DNA from: Betaproteobacteria bacterium UBA5216
GTDB taxonomy: Bacteria > Pseudomonadota > Gammaproteobacteria > Burkholderiales > SG8-41
Direction of reading: 5' to 3'
Assembly: GCA_002412495.1 (NCBI GenBank)
Contig: DHVE01000114.1
Location: 1 to 64,000 of the forward strand
Length of the DNA stretch: 64,000 nucleotides
Shown: piece by piece, positions 27,430 to 35,373 of the stretch
How the letters are laid out: each line of letters opens with the position of its first letter
How positions within the stretch are numbered: the stretch's first letter is position 1
The notes under the pieces: generated by a model
Seen by the model: the letters and a program-made list of their open reading frames with translations, nothing else
Database searches by the model: none
What the model was told of the DNA's origin: nothing
Position numbers and translations under genes: made by a program

Positions 27430-27843
27430 ATGCGTATCGATGGCGGCTGCCACTGCGGCAATATCACCTACGAAGCGGATATCGATCCGGAAGCGGTGTC
27501 GATATGTCACTGCACTGATTGTCAGACGCTGACCGGCACTGCGTATCGTGTCAATGTGCGGGTGCGCAAGCAGGATTTCAAACTGAAGGGCGGTGCGCCC
27601 AAGGTGTATGTCAAAACTGCCGAAAGCGGTAACCGGCGCGCGCACGCGTTCTGCCCGGAATGCGGCACGCCGGTGTATTCCACGTCGGTTGAAAGCGACC
27701 CGCAGGTGTATGGCCTGCGCATCGGCACCGCGCGGCAAAGAGCGCAGTTGCCGCCGAAGAAACAGGGCTGGTGTCGTTCGGCGATGCCGTGGTCGATGAA
27801 TATCGAGGCGCTGCCGAAAATCATGACGCAGGTGCCGCGGTGA
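27430..27843 (+). CDS. GFA-family zinc protein (glutathione-dependent formaldehyde-activating-like)
   Basis: Small cytoplasmic protein of 137 residues with the Gfa beta-fold and two zinc sites: C7 and C9 (GGCHCGN), C26, C28 and C31 (ICHCTDC), and a CPEC pair near residues 76-79. The founding member speeds formation of S-hydroxymethylglutathione, though most relatives are uncharacterised and that role has been questioned. AGGAGG precedes the ATG, the strongest ribosome site nearby. It overlaps the following SDR gene by 4 bases, so the two are coupled. Linkage to a GST fits a glutathione-related role (inference). Confidence 0.88.
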   Translation: MRIDGGCHCGNITYEADIDPEAVSICHCTDCQTLTGTAYRVNVRVRKQDFKLKGGAPKVYVKTAESGNRRAHAFCPECGTPVYSTSVESDPQVYGLRIGTARQRAQLPPKKQGWCRSAMPWSMNIEALPKIMTQVPR

Positions 27844-28532
27844 AAGGCGGTACGGCATTGATCGTGGGCGCGGGCAGCGGCTTGAGCGCCGCGCTCGCCC
27901 GCGCCTTTGCCGCTGAAGGATTGCGATGTGTGCTGGCCGCGCGCCGCACTGAAAAGTTGCAAGCCTTGTGCGATGAGATCGGCGCCACCCGCATTCAATG
28001 CAACAGCGCCAGTGTCGATTCGGTTAACGCGTTGTTTGCCCAGCTCGATACGTTGTGCAATGCGCCGGCGGTGGTGGTTTACAACGCCTCGGCGCGGGTA
28101 CGCGGGCCGCTGGTCGATCTGGACCCGCAGGCGGTGGCCGATGCGGTGGCGGTTACCGCGCACGGCGGATTTCTGGTGGCGCAGGCCGCCACGAGGCGCA
28201 TGCTTCAAAAAGGCGCGGGCACGATTATTTTCACCGGCGCTTCGGCGAGCGTGAAAGGGTATGCGCAATCCGCGACGTTTGCGATGGGAAAATTCGCGCT
28301 GCGTGGGTTGGCGCAAAGCATGGCGCGCGAACTCGCGCCGCAGAACATTCACGTGGCGCACGTGGTGATCGACGGCGGCATCCGTTCCGCGGAACGGCCG
28401 GTGCCGGCGGACAAACCCGACAGCCTGCTCGATCCGGTGGCGATCGCGCAAAGCTACGTGCATCTGATGAAACAGCCGCGCAGCGCGTGGACATGGGAGA
28501 TTGAAGTCAGGCCGTGGGTGGAAAAATTTTAA
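27840..28532 (+). CDS. Atypical short-chain dehydrogenase/reductase (Tyr-less)
   Basis: SDR-fold protein of 230 residues starting at GTG 27840 and overlapping the Gfa gene stop. The nucleotide-binding loop is GAGSGLS (about 8-14) and the NAS motif is present (VVVYNASARVRG). The catalytic Tyr of the Y-x3-K motif is F147 (TFAMGKFAL, lysine at 151), while S135 or S137 precede it. Related proteins with FAxxK in place of YxxxK and the VAHVVIDGGI ending are recalled from many proteobacteria, so this may be a real atypical subgroup with another acid-base residue (for example Y141) or a binding role. Function unknown. Confidence 0.82.
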   Translation: MKGGTALIVGAGSGLSAALARAFAAEGLRCVLAARRTEKLQALCDEIGATRIQCNSASVDSVNALFAQLDTLCNAPAVVVYNASARVRGPLVDLDPQAVADAVAVTAHGGFLVAQAATRRMLQKGAGTIIFTGASASVKGYAQSATFAMGKFALRGLAQSMARELAPQNIHVAHVVIDGGIRSAERPVPADKPDSLLDPVAIAQSYVHLMKQPRSAWTWEIEVRPWVEKF

Positions 28533-28565
28533 CGCACTGCGCAGGCATGCTCAAGGAGACAGCTC

Positions 28566-29312
28566 ATGCCGTTTTACGAAAAGGGAAATGTCCGCATCCA
28601 CTACGAAGAGGCGGGTTCCGGATTCCCGCTGTTTATCATTTATGGTGGTGGCCTGAACTCGAAGGTCACTTACGCGAACGGGCCGTTTGACGCGTTCGAG
28701 GAATTCAAGTCCGAGTACCGCTGCATCAGCATGGATTTGCGCAACGCCAACGGCGGGCAATCCACCGGCCCGCTCGATTTCGAAGCGCCGTGGGACGCGC
28801 ATACCCACGATCAGCTCAGCCTGCTGGATCGCCTGGGTGTCGACAAGTTTTTTGTAATGGGTTTTTGCATTGGCAATCCGCTGATCTGGAACTTGCAGAA
28901 ACGCGCGCCTGGACGCATCGTGGGCTCGGTGCATGCGCAGCCCAGCGGCGTCGATCCCAATTACCCGGACTACTTCATCAAGAATAATCTGAAAATCTGG
29001 GCGCCCGGCCTCGTCGCCAGCAGGCCGGACATCACGATGGATTCAGTCAATCGCTACCTCGACAAGATGTACAAGGGCGTCGATTTTGTGCTGACCGTGG
29101 ATCGCGATTTCGTGCGCGCCTGCCAGACGCCGATGCTGGTGCTGCCGGACAACGTGCCCTCGCATCCCTACGCGGTGGCGATTGAAATGACGCACCTCGC
29201 GGCCAATGCGCAGATGAGTTTCTTTCCGTGGAAGGACAATAAAGAGAACGTGAAGCTCGCGGTGCGGCATATCCGCACCTTTCTGAAGGCGAATCGGCCC
29301 GCTGGCGCCTAG
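28566..29312 (+). CDS. Alpha/beta-hydrolase-fold protein with cysteine nucleophile motif, cytoplasmic copy
   Basis: Alpha/beta hydrolase fold, 248 residues, no signal peptide. The nucleophile elbow is GFCIGNP with C101 where most esterases have Ser, as in dienelactone hydrolase. An acid residue lies in LVLPDNVPSHP. The usual late catalytic His (GH before the last helix) is replaced by PWKDNK; a His in the PSHP segment is shared with the next gene. AAGGAG precedes the ATG. The two genes are paralogues in tandem, this one staying in the cytoplasm. The chemistry is uncertain: a Cys hydrolase, a thioesterase or an inactive binder are all possible. Confidence 0.83.
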   Translation: MPFYEKGNVRIHYEEAGSGFPLFIIYGGGLNSKVTYANGPFDAFEEFKSEYRCISMDLRNANGGQSTGPLDFEAPWDAHTHDQLSLLDRLGVDKFFVMGFCIGNPLIWNLQKRAPGRIVGSVHAQPSGVDPNYPDYFIKNNLKIWAPGLVASRPDITMDSVNRYLDKMYKGVDFVLTVDRDFVRACQTPMLVLPDNVPSHPYAVAIEMTHLAANAQMSFFPWKDNKENVKLAVRHIRTFLKANRPAGA

Positions 29313-29347
29313 CGCGACGCGGCTTAACTCAAAATCGGGAGATCACC

Positions 29348-30211
29348 ATGGATTCAACCAGACGCACATTGCTGACCACTGGCGCGGCGGCTGTCGCGGC
29401 GGCCGCTGCGCCCAAGGCATTCGCGCAAGCCGGCGACAAAGGCAAAACCGGCGGCTTGTTTTATCAACGGGGCAATGTTCGTATCCATTATCAGGACGTG
29501 GGTTCCGGCTACCCGTTGCTGATCATTCCCGGCGGCGGACAAAACTCAACCATCAGCGCGCTTACGACGAGCGCGCCGTTCAATCCCGTCGATGAATTCA
29601 AGAACGAGTATCGCTGCATCACCGCCGACTTGCGCAACGCGCCGAGCGGGCAATCCACCGGCCCGCTGGAGATCGACCGGCCATGGGATTCGTACACCGA
29701 CGACCATCTGGGGTTGATGGATCACCTCGGCATCAAGCGCTTCATGGTGCTGGGCTTTTGCATCGGCGGCCCTTTCATCTGGAGTCTGGTGCGGCGGGCG
29801 CCGGAGCGCATCATCGCCGCCGTGGTGTCGCAGCCCGTCGGCTTTCGCAAGGAATTGCCGAACCACGCTTACAATAATTACATCAAGGGCTGGGGCCCCG
29901 ATCTCATCAAGCAGCGGCCCGAAATCACGATGGACATGATCGACCGCTTTCTCAAAAGCATGTACGGCGGCGTTCGTGCCGATTTTGTGTTCAGCGCATC
30001 GCGCGACGTGGTACGTTCGTGCCAGTCGCCCGTGCTGATCATGCCGGACGACACGCCCGCGCACGGCTTCGAAACCGCGATGGAATCCGCGATGCTCGCG
30101 CCCAAATCCGAGGTGAGCATGTATCCGTGGAAGGATGTGAAGGAAAAAATTCCCATCGCGGTGCGTCAGGTACGCACGTTCATGCGCGCGCATCGATCGG
30201 CAACGGCTTGA
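29348..30211 (+). CDS. Alpha/beta-hydrolase-fold protein with cysteine nucleophile motif, exported paralogue
   Basis: Paralogue of the gene just upstream, 287 residues. The extra N-terminus is a twin-arginine-like signal (STRRTLLTTGAAAV, Ala-rich, cleavage near KAFAQ), so this copy is probably exported folded to the periplasm. The mature part matches block by block: GNVRIHYQDVGSGYPLL, ADLRNAPSGQSTGPL, LGFCIGGPFIWSL with C138, IMPDDTPAHG and YPWKDVKEK. GGGAG precedes the ATG. One fold placed on both sides of the membrane suggests action on a ligand that crosses it (inference). The substrate is unknown, and the usual late His is absent. Confidence 0.84.
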   Translation: MDSTRRTLLTTGAAAVAAAAAPKAFAQAGDKGKTGGLFYQRGNVRIHYQDVGSGYPLLIIPGGGQNSTISALTTSAPFNPVDEFKNEYRCITADLRNAPSGQSTGPLEIDRPWDSYTDDHLGLMDHLGIKRFMVLGFCIGGPFIWSLVRRAPERIIAAVVSQPVGFRKELPNHAYNNYIKGWGPDLIKQRPEITMDMIDRFLKSMYGGVRADFVFSASRDVVRSCQSPVLIMPDDTPAHGFETAMESAMLAPKSEVSMYPWKDVKEKIPIAVRQVRTFMRAHRSATA

Positions 30212-30271
30212 GGTTGCGCGCGGCCGCGTCGTGCGGCGTGTAGCGCTTATCTCGTAGGGCAGACTACCGTA

Positions 30272-30694
30272 CTAAGGGGTTCCCGTTGGACTCGGCGGCT
30301 GTTCGCCGGATTGGCGCACGCTGCTGTAGCCGGATTGATTGTGCATGCGGATGCTGGTGTATCGCGCGAGCGCCCAGTAGACCACCACCATGCGGCTGTC
30401 CGAGGCGGCTTCGATGCGGTGGGGCAGTCCCGCCGGCAGATTGACCACGGCGCCCGGCGTCAGCGGCACGGCTTCGCGTTGCTCGAACGTCAAGCTGCCG
30501 CGGCCCTCAATGCAGAACACGACTTCGTCGTCATCGGGATGCACGTGCAGCGGCGTGATCTGGCCCGGTTCGTAGCAATTGATCCGCGTGATCATGTCCT
30601 TCGAGTTCAGCACGGGCTGATTGACGCGCGCATCGGGGGAGTAGCGTATCAGGTCTTTGATATTGACCGCTTGAACAGGGGCCGGCGTGGTCAT
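30272..30694 (-). CDS. Cupin-domain protein
   Basis: Single-domain cupin of 140 residues, probably cytoplasmic. The metal-binding motif 1 is HVHPDDDEVVFCIEGRG, with H50, H52 and E57; motif 2 carries a His in GLPHRIE near residue 92. Such small cupins bind a metal and act as isomerases, dioxygenases or sensors. The ATG at 30694 is used; an in-frame TTG at 30736 would add 14 residues without a clear ribosome site. It converges with the exported hydrolase gene and is divergent from the ModA-like gene, sharing a 211-bp control region. Function not assigned. Confidence 0.82.
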   Translation of the reverse strand: MTTPAPVQAVNIKDLIRYSPDARVNQPVLNSKDMITRINCYEPGQITPLHVHPDDDEVVFCIEGRGSLTFEQREAVPLTPGAVVNLPAGLPHRIEAASDSRMVVVYWALARYTSIRMHNQSGYSSVRQSGEQPPSPTGTP

Positions 30695-30905
30695 GATTTC
30701 TTGGAGGTTGGTTTGCGACGCGAGGGATGATGACAATTATCGCACGCGCCATAGGTGGCCTCCAATGGGTCGGCGTTGCGTGGAAGGCCCTGTTTGTCAT
30801 CGTAATAATCGGGACTTCCGCCAGCGTTATCCAACGCCGCGTGCCCATGACGGCATTCTGGTGCAGAATAGCGCAGCCCTGTTCCTTCTTATTCCCTATT
30901 CCACT

Positions 30906-31673
30906 ATGAAATCCTTGCTTGTGTTGACGTTGATCACGGCGGCAATCGGGACGATGGCGTCCGCTCAATATGCCCGCGCGGACGAGGTGACGCTGATCGC
31001 GCCTGGCGGCATCCGCGATGCGATCCAGAAAATAATTCCGGATTTCCAGCGCAAGACCGGCCACACCGTGAAGGCGACGTTCGGCTCCGGCGGTGGCACC
31101 AAGAAACAAGTGATGAGCGGCGAGCCGTTCGATGTGCCCGTCGTGCAGCCGCCATTACCGCCGGTGGTATCTACCGGCCATGTGGTGGCCGCGAGCGAAA
31201 CACCCATCGCCACGGTAGCGGTGGCGTTGGCGGTGCGCAAGGGCGCGCCCAAGCCGGACATTTCCACGCCCGACGCGTTGCGCAAAACGCTGCTCGCCGC
31301 GAAATCGGTCTCCATACCCGACAGCGCGCGCGGCGCGGCGGCCGGCGCCAGCTTTGAAGAAACGCTGAAGAAGCTTGGTATTGTCGAGCAGATGAAAGCC
31401 ACGCTCCGGCGCGTGCAAGGTGGTGCCAACGCGATGGCAGTGCTGGCCAAGGGCGAGGTCGAACTCGGCCTTACTTTTTTAAGCGAAATTCACGATCCCG
31501 GCGTGGAGGTTGTTGGCGTGCTGCCGCGCGAGATTTCAACGCCGACGGCGCTGGTGGGCTACGTGTCCGTGCACAGCAAATCCCCCGATGCCGCGAAAGC
31601 GCTGCTGGCGTATTTGTCATCGCCCGAGGTGGCGGGCGTGTATCAATCGCTGGGCATGCAGCCGGGACGCTGA
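30906..31673 (+). CDS. ModA-like periplasmic substrate-binding protein
   Basis: Type II periplasmic binding protein of 255 residues with a Sec signal (MKSLLVLTLITAAIG, cleavage near YARAD). The opening VTLIAPGGIRDAIQKIIPDFQRKTG and the GSGGGTKKQVMSGEPFDV block match the ModA/molybdate-binding-like family, and YLSSPEVAGVYQSLGM is its usual C-terminal helix. No ABC permease or ATPase is adjacent, so it is an orphan receptor. Family members bind molybdate, tungstate or organic anions; the canonical ModA oxyanion Ser/Tyr set is not clearly conserved, so molybdate specificity is not claimed. It precedes an HD-domain gene. Confidence 0.83.
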   Translation: MKSLLVLTLITAAIGTMASAQYARADEVTLIAPGGIRDAIQKIIPDFQRKTGHTVKATFGSGGGTKKQVMSGEPFDVPVVQPPLPPVVSTGHVVAASETPIATVAVALAVRKGAPKPDISTPDALRKTLLAAKSVSIPDSARGAAAGASFEETLKKLGIVEQMKATLRRVQGGANAMAVLAKGEVELGLTFLSEIHDPGVEVVGVLPREISTPTALVGYVSVHSKSPDAAKALLAYLSSPEVAGVYQSLGMQPGR

Positions 31674-31705
31674 TTTCCGCAGAACCAATTGAAATGGAGT
31701 GCACC

Positions 31706-32446
31706 ATGTCAGCCTTGATGAAAGCCGAAGTTCTTGATCGGGCCGCCGCGCAGGCGATGGATCGATACGTGATCGTCAAATCCACGATCTACACCTCGGG
31801 CGAGCGCGATCCGCGCAAGCCGCCGGAGTATCCCGATACCAAGGACAAGCTGCACCTGATGCATCACGATCCGCGTTTGCCGCGCATGCCCGACAAGCCC
31901 ACCCTGTTCGATTTTTTCAGATTGCGTTTCGGCCCGTCGATACACATGCTGCAAAGCGCGCGGCTGGCGCAGAAAAACGGTTGCAGTGAAAAAATCATTC
32001 TCGCCTGCCTGATACACGACATTGCCACCGGCGGCTTCATACGTGCCGACCACGGCTACTGGGCGGCGCAAATGCTTGAACCGTACGTCGATGAAGAGGT
32101 GACGTTTGCCGTGCGTTACCACCAAGTGCTGCGTTTTTATCCCGATGAGTCCTACGGCTATAAATATCCGGAATCCTACATCCGCCTGTTCGGGCCCGAC
32201 TACAAGCCGGAGCCGTATCTAGACCGCGCGCACGACCATGCGCGAAAGCACAAATACTACGAGGCCGCGCGGCTGCTGACCGTCAACGATCTATACGCCT
32301 TCGATCCGGACGTGCATGTCGAACTGGAAGAATTTACCGACATCGTCGGGCGGCATTTCCGGCAGCCGAAAGAAGGGCTCGGGTTCGATGACAGTCCTAC
32401 CGCGCATATGTGGCGCACCGTAAACTGGCCGACGCGGTATTTGTAG
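31706..32446 (+). CDS. HD-domain protein, possible metal oxygenase or hydrolase
   Basis: Cytoplasmic protein of 246 residues with an HD-type metal site: H80 (PSIHMLQSARLA), H104-D105 (CLIHDIA), H116 (RADHGYW) and H139 (VRYHQVLRF). An acid residue later in VNDLYAFDPD could complete a dinuclear site. The four-His pattern with a D resembles the di-iron HD oxygenases (PhnZ, myo-inositol oxygenase) as much as HD phosphohydrolases. The ATG at 31706 is preferred because GGAG lies 6 bases upstream; another in-frame ATG at 31694 has none. It probably shares a transcript with the ModA-like receptor. Substrate unknown. Confidence 0.78.
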   Translation: MSALMKAEVLDRAAAQAMDRYVIVKSTIYTSGERDPRKPPEYPDTKDKLHLMHHDPRLPRMPDKPTLFDFFRLRFGPSIHMLQSARLAQKNGCSEKIILACLIHDIATGGFIRADHGYWAAQMLEPYVDEEVTFAVRYHQVLRFYPDESYGYKYPESYIRLFGPDYKPEPYLDRAHDHARKHKYYEAARLLTVNDLYAFDPDVHVELEEFTDIVGRHFRQPKEGLGFDDSPTAHMWRTVNWPTRYL

Positions 32447-32495
32447 GGGATTTGTGTTTCAGTGTTTTTATGAGTAAAAACAAAAGGAGAAGATC

Positions 32496-32765
32496 ATGGT
32501 GCGAATGTTTGTGCGGCACACGGTGGCGAACTACGGCGTATGGCGCAGGGCATACAACGCGTTTGACAAGGAACGCAAGGGCCTGGGCGTGAAGGCGCAC
32601 GCGGTATTTCGCACCGCTGGCAAGCCGAACGACATCACGCTCTGGCATGACTTCGCCACGCTCGCGAAGGCCAAAAGCTTTGCAGGCAATCCGCGTTTAA
32701 AAGAGGTGATGAAAGGCGCTGGCGTTACCAGCGCCCCGGCGATCTGGTTCGCAAAAGCGGCGTAG
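32496..32765 (+). CDS. Small dimeric alpha/beta-barrel-type protein (ABM-like)
   Basis: An 89-residue protein with the size and pattern of ferredoxin-like-fold monooxygenase or EthD-type small proteins: strand MVRMFVRHTV, helix YGVWRRAYNAF, strand AHAVFRTAGKPNDITLWHDF, helix LAKAKSFAG and a final strand APAIWFAKAA. AAAGGAG precedes the ATG. It follows the HD-domain gene by 49 bp and converges on a GST gene with an 11-bp gap. No catalytic residue can be named. It could be an antibiotic-biosynthesis-monooxygenase-like enzyme or a stress-related dimer. Confidence 0.72.
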   Translation: MVRMFVRHTVANYGVWRRAYNAFDKERKGLGVKAHAVFRTAGKPNDITLWHDFATLAKAKSFAGNPRLKEVMKGAGVTSAPAIWFAKAA

Positions 32766-32776
32766 CCCGTACAGGC

Positions 32777-33382
32777 CTAGCCGCGCATCGCCTTCGCCTT
32801 TTGCGCGGCCGGGCGGTCCCAGCAGCGCTTCAACCACGCCTGCGTTTTCGGCCACTTGCCCAGATCGAGCACCAGCCCGCGAAACAGCGCGCCGGCCACG
32901 TTCAGGTCAGCGACCGTAAATGACGAACCCGCCAGCCATTCCGATTTATTGAGGGTTGCTTCCAGCACGTTGAATGCGGCCACACACTCGTTCCATACCT
33001 CTTTGGCCACTTCCGGTTTGCGCTCGGCCTCGGGTAGATCGCTGGTATGACGCGCGTGATTGACGATCTGGCGGTCGAGGCGATCGGTTTCCCACAGGCT
33101 CCATTGGATCACCAGCGCTTCGGTCTTCAGATCCGCCGGCAGCAGCGGGCTTTTGTGCTTTTTCGCCAGATAAAAATTGATCGCCATCGATTCAGACAAA
33201 ATAAAGCCGTCGTCATCGATTACCGGTACGCGCGCATTCGCGTTCAGCGCCTTGAACTCCGGCGTCTGCGTGCCCGGCGAGCGCGGCAAAAAGTCCTTGT
33301 GCGTGTAAGCAAGCCCGAGCTCGCCCGCCATCCACAACACGCGCACCGCGCGTGATTTGGCATGACCGTATATGGTTAACAT
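32777..33382 (-). CDS. Glutathione S-transferase family protein
   Basis: Typical bacterial GST of 201 residues. The N-terminal thioredoxin-like domain has YGHAKSRAVRVLWMAGELG with a Ser in the usual active-site position, the cis-Pro block NARVPVIDDDG, and LSESMAINFYLAKKH for glutathione binding. The C-terminal domain has the SSFTVADLNVAG N-capping box. The ATG at 33382 has GGAGA 6 bases before it; the longer frame upstream has none. It is not closely related to the GST at 26662. It reads on the reverse strand downstream of a hydrolase gene, with a 100-bp gap, so it may have its own promoter. Confidence 0.87.
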   Translation of the reverse strand: MLTIYGHAKSRAVRVLWMAGELGLAYTHKDFLPRSPGTQTPEFKALNANARVPVIDDDGFILSESMAINFYLAKKHKSPLLPADLKTEALVIQWSLWETDRLDRQIVNHARHTSDLPEAERKPEVAKEVWNECVAAFNVLEATLNKSEWLAGSSFTVADLNVAGALFRGLVLDLGKWPKTQAWLKRCWDRPAAQKAKAMRG

Positions 33383-33482
33383 GGTGTTCTCCCTGAGTGA
33401 AATGAAATGCGAGTTTACGACACTGTGTGAGCCGCCGTCATGCACGGCGTAAACGCATGGCGCGGGTGCGCCTAGTCCAGCC

Positions 33483-34271
33483 TCACTGCGCGAACGCCTC
33501 CAGCCATTTTATGAGTTCGCCGGATACCATGCGGGGCACGTTGAAGTGGTCGGTGTCCAGCGTTACATAGCGGCTCGATGCGTGAGCGGGCGCGGAATCG
33601 AACATGGCTCTGGAATTACCGTAAAACGGGTCGGACGTGCCGATCACCAACAGTACCGGCACCGGCTTGGAAATTTTCCGGACATTCGTGGTGATCGCAC
33701 CGAGGCCCTCCGGATCGAAATAAGAAACATAAATGCTGGCGGTCATGCGCAGCGATCTTTGTTTTCCCTGATTGATATCGTCGAATGATTCCGACTCGGC
33801 GCCGCGATTCGCGGCAACCATGCTCTTGGCTTTGTCTATGCTGGAGCGCAGCCTGGTGCCCATCCCGCCTTCCGGAAAGTGCCCCGGTGAGAGTATTACC
33901 AACCCATCGAGGTCAAGACCCGCCGACGCGTACGCCACGGCCGCATTCGATCCCAAACTTTGTCCCGCCACGATCACGCGCTTGGCGCCTTTGGTGCGCA
34001 GTTGACTCGCCTGCTGCGAAATTTCTTTCAATGCCGACGGATAATCCACATCGTACAGCCGCCGGCCCGACCAGGGCATTTCCGTATTGCTTACCAGAAA
34101 ACCGCGCGATTCCAGATCGCGCGCCAACGTTGCCATGCTGTTGGGTGCCCCCCACTTGCCGTGCATCAGAATTACACCGACGTCGGACGGCGCGGCAAGT
34201 ATGGCGCTCGCGGCTAATAAAGACAGAAGAGATATAGCGGCAATCAGTGTGCGAGCCATCATGCGTCTCAT
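33483..34271 (-). CDS. Secreted alpha/beta hydrolase
   Basis: Alpha/beta-hydrolase-fold protein, 262 residues, with a Sec signal (MRRMMARTLIAAISLL, cleavage near AILAAP) implying a periplasmic location. The catalytic set is visible: S105 in VAGQSLGSN, Asp in IGTSDPFYG and His in TDHFNV near the end. The HGKWGAP segment forms the oxyanion region. The ATG at 34271 is supported by AGGAAGG a few bases upstream; a longer frame to 34307 is less likely. It lies 28 bp downstream of a Bug receptor gene, so a periplasmic esterase or lipase and a receptor for its product are plausibly co-expressed (inference). Confidence 0.83.
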   Translation of the reverse strand: MRRMMARTLIAAISLLSLLAASAILAAPSDVGVILMHGKWGAPNSMATLARDLESRGFLVSNTEMPWSGRRLYDVDYPSALKEISQQASQLRTKGAKRVIVAGQSLGSNAAVAYASAGLDLDGLVILSPGHFPEGGMGTRLRSSIDKAKSMVAANRGAESESFDDINQGKQRSLRMTASIYVSYFDPEGLGAITTNVRKISKPVPVLLVIGTSDPFYGNSRAMFDSAPAHASSRYVTLDTDHFNVPRMVSGELIKWLEAFAQ

Positions 34272-34299
34272 AAACCCTTCCTTGCGCCCTAATGGATGG

Positions 34300-35298
34300 T
34301 CAATCAAGCCGAAGCTTCACGTCGCGGGCGATTTTCTCATTATTGCGCAGTTCGGCGCGCAGGAAGGCGTCGAACTCGGACGCGGATAACCCGGCGGCGT
34401 TGAGGCCCACTTTGTTGATCACGTCCCTGACCTCGGCAAGTTGCAGGGCGCGCAGAATCTCGGTACTCAGACGGTTGACTGCATCCCTGGGAGTTGCAGC
34501 GTGGGCCACGGAGCCAAACCAGATTGAGGTATCAAATCCGGGGAATCCCGATTCCGCCACCGTCGGCACGTCCTTGAGCAATTCCGAGCGCTCCGGCGAG
34601 GTTACCGCCAGAGGCCGCAAGCGACCACTGGGCACGTACGATGCGACGGACAGTATGTTCACCAGCAACACGCTCGCGTGTCCGCCGATCGCGGCGATGG
34701 TCGCCGGCGCGCCGCCCGGATACGGCACGTGGATGAGATCGATTTTCGCGCGTGATTTGAATAGCTCGCCCGCAAGATGGTGGCCGGTGCCCGCACCGCT
34801 GGTGGCGTAGGTGAGTTCGCCGGGACGCGCACGCGCGAGCGCGATCAGTTCCTTGATCGTTTTGGCCGGCAACGACGGGTGCGCCGCCAAAATCATCGGC
34901 GTCGATGCGATACGCGCGAAGCCGGTGAAATCTTTCTGCGCGTCATACGGCAGTTTGGTGCGCACCGCTGGATTGATGGTAAAACTGTTCGCCACGATCA
35001 GTAGGGTGTGGCCGTCGCCCGGCGCGCGCGCGGCGGCTTCCGTTCCGACGACGGTGCCCGCGCCCGGCCGGTTTTCCACCAGGACGTTCTGCCCCAGCGC
35101 CTTCGATAGCGGGCCGGCGAGCGTGCGCGCCAGCGTATCCGTACCCGCGCCGGGTGCGAAGGGCGCGATGATGCGGATGGGTTTTGAAGGGTAGGGTTGT
35201 GTCTGGGCAGGCAAGGCGAGCGGCAGCCCTCCCAGCACCATCAGCACAATCGGCGCCATGGACAGCGCAAAGCATGTAGCGGTCGGTAATCGGCTCAT
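34300..35298 (-). CDS. Bug/TctC-family solute-binding protein with altered YKG site
   Basis: Periplasmic receptor of 332 residues. The signal peptide has a long hydrophobic core (APIVLMVLGGLPLAL) ending near PAQTQP. Blocks YPSKPIRIIAPFAPGAGTD, VENRPGAGTVVG, GDGHTLLIV and TVAESGFPGFD are canonical, but the HVPYKG block reads HVPYPG, replacing the lysine. That may change how the ligand carboxylate is held. AGGGAA lies 6 bases before the ATG at 35298; an in-frame ATG at 35319 is possible. The downstream neighbour is a secreted hydrolase on the same strand, 28 bp away. Confidence 0.9.
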   Translation of the reverse strand: MSRLPTATCFALSMAPIVLMVLGGLPLALPAQTQPYPSKPIRIIAPFAPGAGTDTLARTLAGPLSKALGQNVLVENRPGAGTVVGTEAAARAPGDGHTLLIVANSFTINPAVRTKLPYDAQKDFTGFARIASTPMILAAHPSLPAKTIKELIALARARPGELTYATSGAGTGHHLAGELFKSRAKIDLIHVPYPGGAPATIAAIGGHASVLLVNILSVASYVPSGRLRPLAVTSPERSELLKDVPTVAESGFPGFDTSIWFGSVAHAATPRDAVNRLSTEILRALQLAEVRDVINKVGLNAAGLSASEFDAFLRAELRNNEKIARDVKLRLD

Positions 35299-35373
35299 GG
35301 CAGGTTCCCTGTTTGGCATGCCGCTCGGCTTACACGGCGCGTTGGCATTTTACGTTGAAGCGCACTTCGCGAA

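Noticed and set aside
30695..30905. Possible molybdenum-cofactor riboswitch before the ModA-like gene
   Set aside because: No match to the expected paired elements could be drawn; only weak local stems were seen.
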